Source of the DNA: Pseudomonadota bacterium
Lineage (GTDB): Bacteria > Pseudomonadota > Gammaproteobacteria > Xanthomonadales > Xanthomonadaceae
Reading direction: 5' to 3'
NCBI GenBank assembly: GCA_023393895.1
Contig: JAEXBT010000165.1
Coordinates: forward strand, 1-5,325
Length of the DNA: 5,325 nt
Below the pieces are notes generated by a model that saw only the letters and a program-made list of their open reading frames with translations, was not told where the DNA came from and made no database searches. Both the position numbers and the translations under genes were made by a program. Positions 1 to 5,325 of the stretch are shown in pieces; position 1 is the first letter of the stretch; each line of letters starts with the position of its first letter.

Positions 1-209
<209 letters not shown>

Positions 210-222
210 GCGCGTTGCGCGA

Positions 223-228
223 TACCCT
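223..228 (+). promoter_or_regulatory. Possible -10 element for the channel-like gene (leaderless start)
   Basis: TACCCT keeps the T-A...T positions of a sigma-70 -10 hexamer and ends 6 bases before the ATG at 235. A transcript from it would begin at or next to the start codon, which would explain the lack of a Shine-Dalgarno. No convincing -35 lies 16-18 bases upstream, so this remains a weak suggestion. Confidence 0.2.
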
Positions 229-234
229 GCACGC

Positions 235-903
235 ATGAAGCCGCTCCTGCCCCTGGTCGCCGGCCTGAAGCGTTCGCCCTCGGCTGCGTTGCTGGTGGCG
301 CAGGCGCTGGCACTGGATCCGTTCGCGGCCGGCAGTCGTGCCGGCCATCTGTTTGCCACGTTGCTCAGCGTCGGCGTGCTGGCGATGGCCGTACGGATGG
401 TGGACCGTTCGCCGCGCAAGGCTTGGGTTGCCGGGTTGTTCGCGGTGATGGGCGTGGCCCTGTGGCAGGTGCATCTCAGCAACGGCTCGGTCGCGGTGGG
501 CGTAGCCGGTGCACTCGGCTATGCCGCGGCCTACTTCTATTCGGCGTGGGCGCTGATCGCCTACATGATGCAGGACGACCAGACCACGGTCGACGAGATG
601 TGGGCGGCCGGCGCGACCTTCATGCTGTTCGTCGAGGCCTATGCTTGGCTGTTCATGGCATTGCAGCTGGTACAGCCCGGTGCGTTCCTCGCGTCCGGCG
701 CGGAGCCGGACTCCCTGCGCCGCTGGATGGAGCTGGTGTTCCTGTCGGGCACCAACTTCTCCGCCACCGGCCTGTCCGACATCATCCCGAGAACGCCACA
801 CGCGCGCACGCTCATGCTGCTGCAGCAATGGAACGGAGTGATGTACCTCGCCATCGTGGTGGCGCGGCTGGCCGGGATGCTGCAGCCGGCATCACGACCG
901 TGA
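235..903 (+). CDS. Six-helix membrane protein with a K+-channel-like pore domain
   Basis: This is a 222-residue hydrophobic protein, probably in the inner membrane. Membrane segments are visible at roughly residues 17-31, 37-53, 63-79, 86-111, 127-147 and 191-216. Between the last two, residues 164-185 read like the re-entrant pore loop of the ion channel family (PF07885): an amphipathic WMELVFLSGTNFSATG stretch, then L-S-D-I-I-P. In classical K+ channels this position carries T-V-G-Y-G-D; here it is T178-G179-L180-S181-D182, so the tyrosine and second glycine are missing. The fold looks channel-like, but K+ selectivity cannot be assumed. I chose the ATG at 235, 25 bases after the thiC stop. 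An in-frame GTG at 175 would overlap thiC by 35 bases and add a polar extension ([19 protein letters not shown]) unlike a membrane protein start. Neither start has a well-placed Shine-Dalgarno, so this gene may be leaderless or coupled to thiC. The function is inferred from fold resemblance only. Confidence 0.8.
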   Translation: MKPLLPLVAGLKRSPSAALLVAQALALDPFAAGSRAGHLFATLLSVGVLAMAVRMVDRSPRKAWVAGLFAVMGVALWQVHLSNGSVAVGVAGALGYAAAYFYSAWALIAYMMQDDQTTVDEMWAAGATFMLFVEAYAWLFMALQLVQPGAFLASGAEPDSLRRWMELVFLSGTNFSATGLSDIIPRTPHARTLMLLQQWNGVMYLAIVVARLAGMLQPASRP

Positions 904-965
904 ACGCGTGGCAACGCCGTACGCGATCCCCGGCGTTCTTCAAGCAGGGTTGAACTCGGGCTTCC

Positions 966-971
966 TACACT
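966..971 (+). promoter_or_regulatory. Possible -10 element for the DUF4136 lipoprotein gene
   Basis: TACACT (four of six matches to TATAAT, with the key T-A...T positions) lies 27 bases before the start codon. It would give a leader of roughly 20 bases containing the strong Shine-Dalgarno at 983-991. The TTGAAC at 950-955 resembles a -35 box but is only 10 bases away, too close for normal spacing. An independent promoter is plausible because 95 bases separate this gene from the one upstream. Confidence 0.3.
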
Positions 972-998
972 GGCCCCAATCGAAGGAGGGGATGACCC

Positions 999-1607
999 AT
1001 GAACAAGCAACTCCGCAACATGGTCCGGCCCTGGCTGGTGGCGATCGTCGCGGCCGTCGCGCTCGCGGCTTGCGCTACCGGTCCGCGCGTACGGACCGAC
1101 TATGACCCTGCCGCGAACTTCGCGCAGTACCGTACCTGGGGCTGGTACACGCCCATCGCGATGGAACAGTCGGGCTATTCCAGCTGGATCAGCGAACGGA
1201 TCAAGGCCAACGTGCAGCGCGAGATGGAAGCGCGCGGCTACCGCTACGACGCCACCTCGCCCGACCTGAAGGTGAACTTCCAAGGCGTGGTGCAGGAGCG
1301 CAGCGATGTCTACTCCATGCCGCGTTCGGATATCGCCTGGCTGTACAGCTATCGCGCCCGCAGCTACGTCGCGGTGCCGGTCTGGTATGACGAGGCACGT
1401 GTTTCCCGCTACACCGAGGGCACGCTGACCGTGGATCTGGTCGATTCGGCGAAGAACCGGCTGGTCTGGACCGGCGACGCGATCGGTCGCATCGTCCGCC
1501 GCAACCCGGAGGAGCGGGCGGCCGACATCGACCAGTCGGTCGCGGCGATCTTCGCCAACTATCCGTACCAGGCCGGAAGCGGGCAGCCCCTGCCGCTGGC
1601 GCGCTGA
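999..1607 (+). CDS. DUF4136 domain-containing lipoprotein
   Basis: This is a 202-residue predicted lipoprotein. It has a basic N-terminus (K3, R6, R10), a hydrophobic stretch at 11-24, and the lipobox L22-A-A-C25. The residue after the lipidated cysteine is alanine, not aspartate, so under the Lol sorting rule an outer-membrane location is expected. The mature part fits DUF4136 (PF13590): Y35-D-P at the start, F41-A-Q-Y-R-T-W-G-W49, an amphipathic segment at 63-80 ending in E-A-R-G-Y, D89-L-K-V-N-F, and the closing block E140-G-T-L-T-V-D-L with L155-V-W-T-G. The length is normal for the family, whose biochemical role is not established. The start is well fixed: AAGGAGGGG at 983-991 sits 7 bases before ATG 999, whereas the ATG at 992 is out of frame and abuts the Shine-Dalgarno. 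A hairpin at 1637-1659 follows. Family assignment is firm; function is unknown. Confidence 0.9.
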   Translation: MNKQLRNMVRPWLVAIVAAVALAACATGPRVRTDYDPAANFAQYRTWGWYTPIAMEQSGYSSWISERIKANVQREMEARGYRYDATSPDLKVNFQGVVQERSDVYSMPRSDIAWLYSYRARSYVAVPVWYDEARVSRYTEGTLTVDLVDSAKNRLVWTGDAIGRIVRRNPEERAADIDQSVAAIFANYPYQAGSGQPLPLAR

Positions 1608-1636
1608 ACCACCGCCGGTTTCCCGGCTGCAACGGA

Positions 1637-1659
1637 AAGCCCCGCCAATGGCGGGGCTT
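1637..1659. terminator. Bidirectional hairpin terminator between the DUF4136 gene and ppa
   Basis: A perfect 10-base-pair stem AAGCCCCGCC (1637-1646) and GGCGGGGCTT (1650-1659) has a 3-base AAT loop. It lies 29 bases after the DUF4136 stop and 27 bases beyond the ppa stop on the opposite strand, exactly between the convergent genes. The trailing T-runs are short on both strands (CTTCTTGC on +, CTTTCCGTT on -), so efficiency is uncertain, but position and symmetry support a shared terminator. Confidence 0.8.
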
Positions 1660-1686
1660 CTTGCATCTGCGCGGCCCGTCGCCGGA

Positions 1687-2241
1687 TCAGAAGTTCGGCT
1701 TCTCGGCTTCCGGCACCGCGTTGAAACGCTTGATCGCATCGACCAGGATCGCCTTGGCTTCGGCGGCGTTGCCCCAGCCCGCCAGGCGGACCCACTTCTC
1801 CTTCTCCAGATCCTTGTAGTGCTCGAAGAAGTGGCCGATGCGCTCCAGCCAGTGCGCGCTGACCTGCTCGATGTCGCGGATGTGGGCGTAGCCGGCGAAG
1901 ACCTTCTCGACCGGCACGGCCAGCACCTTCTCGTCGCCGCCGGCCTCGTCGGTCATCTTCAGCACGCCGACCGGGCGGCAGCGGATCACCGAACCCGGCA
2001 CCAGCGGCAGCGGCAGGATCACCAGCACGTCGGCCGGGTCGCCGTCGTCGCACAGCGTGTGCGGGACATAGCCGTAGTTGCACGGATAGCGCATCGGCGT
2101 GGAAAGGATGCGGTCGACGAAGATCGCCCCCGACTCCTTGTCCACCTCGTACTTCACCGGCTCTGAATCCTTCTGGATCTCGATGATGACGTTGATTTCG
2201 TCGGGGGGATTCTTGCCGGTGGCAACGAGGTCGAGGCCCAT
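1687..2241 (-). CDS. ppa: Soluble inorganic pyrophosphatase, family I
   Basis: This 184-residue protein is a cytoplasmic Mg2+-dependent enzyme that hydrolyses pyrophosphate to two phosphates, driving nucleotide, tRNA-charging and other biosynthetic reactions forward. The family I signature D66-G-D-P-A-D71-V is present. Every active-site residue I can align with E. coli Ppa is kept: E21, K30, E32, R44, Y56, D66, D68, D71, D98, D103, K105, Y142 and K143. The HFFEHYKDLEKEKW block (137-150) is also typical. It is slightly longer than the 175-residue E. coli enzyme, mainly at the C-terminus (PEAEKPNF). The start is supported by GGAG (complement of 2249-2252), 7 bases before the ATG. A -10-like box lies upstream and the shared hairpin at 1637-1659 downstream, so it appears monocistronic. 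A second pyrophosphatase, the membrane pump HppA, is encoded about 2 kb away on the same strand. I see no damage. Confidence 0.97.
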   Translation of the reverse strand: MGLDLVATGKNPPDEINVIIEIQKDSEPVKYEVDKESGAIFVDRILSTPMRYPCNYGYVPHTLCDDGDPADVLVILPLPLVPGSVIRCRPVGVLKMTDEAGGDEKVLAVPVEKVFAGYAHIRDIEQVSAHWLERIGHFFEHYKDLEKEKWVRLAGWGNAAEAKAILVDAIKRFNAVPEAEKPNF

Positions 2242-2271
2242 GGGGCGTCTCCGGATCAGGGGAATCCGCGC

Positions 2272-2277
2272 ATTCTA
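2272..2277 (-). promoter_or_regulatory. Likely -10 box of the ppa promoter
   Basis: Read on the - strand this is TAGAAT, five of six matches to TATAAT. It ends 30 bases upstream of the ppa ATG, giving a leader of roughly 24 bases that contains the GGAG ribosome site. The best -35 candidate, ATGTCG (complement of 2296-2301, 18-base spacer), matches only three of six positions. It lies between the ppa start and the hairpin at 2345-2368 that ends the upstream gene, where a ppa promoter is expected. Confidence 0.5.
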
Positions 2278-2344
2278 ACGCCGAATGCTGCACCGCGACA
2301 TCGAGGCGCTGCGGCCACTGCCTCGTTTCCTGGCGCACAAAGCA

Positions 2345-2368
2345 AGCGGCGGCCCGCAGGCCGCCGCT
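2345..2368 (-). terminator. Intrinsic terminator of the MscS-like gene
   Basis: A perfect 10-base-pair GC-rich stem, AGCGGCGGCC (2345-2354) with GGCCGCCGCT (2359-2368), has a 4-base loop. It lies 23 bases beyond the stop codon of the - strand membrane-protein gene. On the - strand the stem is followed by TGCTTTGTG, a modest T-rich tract; on the + strand it is followed by CTCATGC. It therefore most likely terminates leftward transcription and separates this gene from ppa. Confidence 0.75.
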
Positions 2369-2391
2369 CTCATGCAGGGTTGCCTTCGCGC

Positions 2392-4014
2392 TCAGACAAC
2401 CGGCCCCGGCGGGTCGTTGTCGCGCGAGAGGTAGCGCTGCGACCAGCGCTCGGCCACGCGGCCGGCGGCATCGCGCCCGCCCAGCCCGAAGGCCAGCGCC
2501 ACCGCGACCGCGACAGCGCCCAGCACCAGCGCGAAGGCCAGGTTGACGATGTCATCGGCGATGCCCATCGCCCGCAGGCCCATCGCGATCACCAGGCCGA
2601 GGATGGCCACGCGCGCGATCCGCGACAGGCCTACCGCGTTGCCGGGGTTGGCGCGCTGGATGGCCTCGGCGGCCAGGTTGGCCAGCCAGTAGCCGACAAC
2701 GAAGATCACCAGGCCGAGCAGGATGTCCGCGCCGAAGGCGATGAAGGTGGCCAGCAGGTCGCGCACGCCGGTGAACCCGACCAGATCGGCCGCTTCCACG
2801 GTGGCGAACAGCATGATGAAGAACAGCGCGACCTTGCCCACGAAGCCGGACAGCGAGCCGGCCGGGCGAGCGTCGGTCAGTGCCGGTGCCGCCGGGTCTG
2901 CGGCCACGGCAACCGGTTCGGTGGCAGCGGGCGGCAGCTCGGTGACGGTCCGGGCGATCGTCGCGTCGTCACGATGGACGGGCACGGCCGGTGCGGTGAA
3001 CGCATGGCCCAAACCGAGGCGCTCGGGCAGGCGATCCAGTCCCAGGTTCGACAGCAGGTTGGCCACCAGCCCGGCGACGAAGCGGCCGATGAACCACGCC
3101 AGCAGCAGGATGGCGGCGGCGGCCAGGATGCCCGGGATCGAGGACACCATGATGTCCAGCATGTGGGTGAGTGGCGCGGAGATCGCGGTGATCCGCAGCG
3201 CGTCAAGCGCCGCGATCAGCGCCGGCACGAAGACCAGGATGAAGGCCAGCGTGCCGCCCAGCCGCGAGAGCTGCAGGTCGCGGGTGTCCTCGTTGCGCGC
3301 GGAGAAGCGGTCGATGCCGGTGGACGCCAGCAGGTTGCTGACCAGCCCGCGCACCACCTTGGCGATCACCCAGCCCACCACGCCGATCACGATCGCGACG
3401 AACAGGTTGGGCAGCATCGACATCATGTCGCCGGTCATGGTGTTGAGCGGACCCATCAGGCCCTCGATCTGCAGCACCCCGACGATCGCCGGGAGGAACA
3501 GCAGCAGCACCAGCCAGTAGGCGACGTTGCCCATGCTCGCCGACACCGGCGGCATGTCCGCGTCTTCGGACAGGCGCTCGTCCAGACGCGTCATCGACAG
3601 GCCCCTGTTGACCAGGCCGCGCACCACCGATGCGACGATCCAGGCCAGCAGCGCGAGGCCGGCTGCCAGCAGGATCCGCGGCAGGTAGGCCATGATCGTC
3701 GCGGCCAGCGTGGCCAGCGGGCCGGAAACGCCTTCGACGTTGAACACGCTGAACATGCCCAGCACGGCCAGCAGCAGCACAAACCAGAACACCAGTCGCG
3801 CGGCGATCTTTTCGTAATCGACGTCGGAGGCCTCGGGCGTGGCCGAGTTCAGCCTGCGATTGGTGCCCAGTGCAGCCAGGCCGCGACGGGTGCCGGCCGA
3901 CAGCGCAAGCGCGACCAGCCAGCCGACAAGCAGCAGCGCAAGGCCGCCGAGGAGGTGCGGCAGGTAGCTGCCGAGCGAATTCTGCAGGGAAACCTGCCAG
4001 GGCGCATTGGTCAT
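2392..4014 (-). CDS. MscS-like membrane protein made of conserved TM-helix repeats (mechanosensitive ion channel family)
   Basis: This 540-residue inner-membrane protein is built from repeats of the 'conserved TM helix' type (PF05552) found in some mechanosensitive channel proteins such as Pseudomonas CmpX. Each unit has a hydrophobic helix, a short loop (V-E-G-V-S-G-P-L-A at 93-101, I-E-G-L-M-G-P-L-N at 183-191, A-I-S-A-P-L-T at 277-283) and a second helix ending in a W...R-G-L-V pattern (about 112-135, 202-225, 294-317, 429-449). The N-terminal helix at 18-46 resembles a half unit. A polar, Ala/Pro-rich linker (about 340-388) separates the last two units. The final helix (489-513) ends G-L-G-G-R-D-A-A-G, like the end of the pore helix in MscS. 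The protein stops about 25 residues later, so the MscS beta domain (PF00924) is absent. ATG 4014 has AAGGGGGG (complement of 4020-4027) 5 bases away. Family assignment is firm; channel activity is unproven. Confidence 0.88.
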   Translation of the reverse strand: MTNAPWQVSLQNSLGSYLPHLLGGLALLLVGWLVALALSAGTRRGLAALGTNRRLNSATPEASDVDYEKIAARLVFWFVLLLAVLGMFSVFNVEGVSGPLATLAATIMAYLPRILLAAGLALLAWIVASVVRGLVNRGLSMTRLDERLSEDADMPPVSASMGNVAYWLVLLLFLPAIVGVLQIEGLMGPLNTMTGDMMSMLPNLFVAIVIGVVGWVIAKVVRGLVSNLLASTGIDRFSARNEDTRDLQLSRLGGTLAFILVFVPALIAALDALRITAISAPLTHMLDIMVSSIPGILAAAAILLLAWFIGRFVAGLVANLLSNLGLDRLPERLGLGHAFTAPAVPVHRDDATIARTVTELPPAATEPVAVAADPAAPALTDARPAGSLSGFVGKVALFFIMLFATVEAADLVGFTGVRDLLATFIAFGADILLGLVIFVVGYWLANLAAEAIQRANPGNAVGLSRIARVAILGLVIAMGLRAMGIADDIVNLAFALVLGAVAVAVALAFGLGGRDAAGRVAERWSQRYLSRDNDPPGPVV

Positions 4015-4043
4015 CGTGACCCCCCTTGGGAATGAATCGAAGG

Positions 4044-4074
4044 AGGTTCAGCCTAGGTAACGTGGCGTGAACCT
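4044..4074. repeat. Interrupted inverted repeat upstream of the MscS-like gene
   Basis: AGGTTCA (4044-4050) and its exact reverse complement TGAACCT (4068-4074) flank a 17-base spacer that itself holds the palindrome CCTAGG (4052-4057). The repeat lies 30 to 60 bases upstream of the MscS-like start codon, where an operator or activator site would be expected. Seven-base arms can occur by chance, and I could not place a convincing sigma-70 promoter around them, so a regulatory role is only a possibility. Confidence 0.35.
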
Positions 4075-4128
4075 GCCGTGCCCGCGCCATGACTGTCGTG
4101 TGAAAAGCCTGAGTCCCGACACGAAAAA

Positions 4129-4146
4129 GCCCGCGCGGACGCGGGC
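4129..4146 (-). terminator. Intrinsic terminator of hppA
   Basis: The stem GCCCGCG (4129-4135) with CGCGGGC (4140-4146) has a 4-base loop. On the - strand it is followed directly by TTTTT (complement of 4124-4128), the classic Rho-independent layout. It begins 25 bases past the hppA stop codon and separates hppA from the MscS-like gene. This is the clearest terminator in the window. Confidence 0.88.
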
Positions 4147-4171
4147 CTTTCCGTTACGGCAGGTGAGACGA

Positions 4172-5325
<1,154 letters not shown>

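Noticed and set aside
905..925. CGCGT...ACGCG hairpin just after the channel-like gene as a possible terminator
   Set aside because: The arms are only 5 bases, with an 11-base loop and no T-run after them, so it is too weak to call.
639..1739. A 366-codon open frame on the - strand spanning the channel-like and DUF4136 genes
   Set aside because: It crosses two well-supported + strand genes and the intergenic hairpin, has arginine-rich composition typical of antisense frames, and shows no recognisable motif.
2380..4035. A 551-codon open frame on the + strand covering the whole MscS-like gene
   Set aside because: Its product is a low-complexity run of Gln, His, Arg, Asp and Gly with no domain or membrane segment, as expected from the complement of a GC-rich membrane-protein gene. 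The - strand frame has clear family motifs, a ribosome site and a terminator.
4039..4047. A strong Shine-Dalgarno-like GAAGGAGGT on the + strand
   Set aside because: The nearest candidate start codon, GTG at 4062, hits a stop within two codons, and no + strand gene follows; the region is the leader of the - strand MscS-like gene.
4096..4124. TCGTGT...ACACGA inverted repeat beside the hppA terminator
   Set aside because: It has 6-base arms around a 17-base loop and runs into the T-tract of the adjacent terminator; chance is the simpler explanation.

Overview
The window is GC-rich bacterial chromosome with dense, ordinary coding. It most resembles the Xanthomonadaceae (a Lysobacter, Luteimonas or Xanthomonas-like gammaproteobacterium). 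That placement is an inference from the combination of a ThiC tail, a DUF4136 lipoprotein, a proteobacterial family I pyrophosphatase and a K+-independent H+-pyrophosphatase with an OmpA-like tail. No rRNA or other marker here can confirm it. I see no insertion sequence, tRNA, CRISPR array or phage gene.

Layout, left to right. Positions 1-209 (+) are the last 68 codons of thiC, including its radical-SAM cysteine motif. Positions 235-903 (+) encode a six-helix membrane protein whose C-terminal third looks like a K+-channel pore with an altered selectivity filter. Positions 999-1607 (+) encode a DUF4136 lipoprotein with a very good ribosome binding site. A near-symmetrical hairpin at 1637-1659 separates these + strand genes from three - strand genes: ppa, the soluble inorganic pyrophosphatase (2241-1687); a 540-residue protein built from MscS-type 'conserved TM helix' repeats without an MscS beta domain (4014-2392); and the C-terminal part of hppA, a membrane proton-pumping pyrophosphatase fused to an OmpA-like periplasmic domain (from beyond the right edge to 4172). 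Hairpins follow hppA (4129-4146) and the MscS-like gene (2345-2368), and ppa has its own promoter-like element, so the three - strand genes look like separate transcription units.

How the genes relate. Both routes for consuming cytoplasmic pyrophosphate lie about 2 kb apart: soluble Ppa dissipates it as heat, and HppA couples its hydrolysis to H+ export. Between them is a mechanosensitive-type membrane protein, and the K+-channel-like gene lies further left. A shared role in ion and energy balance is possible, but the separate terminators argue against one operon.

The points most worth a second look are the HppA-OmpA fusion, the K+-independence residue in HppA, the beta-domain-less repeat architecture of the MscS-like protein, and the G-L-S-D filter of the channel-like protein. 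I found no clear sign of an undescribed multi-gene system.
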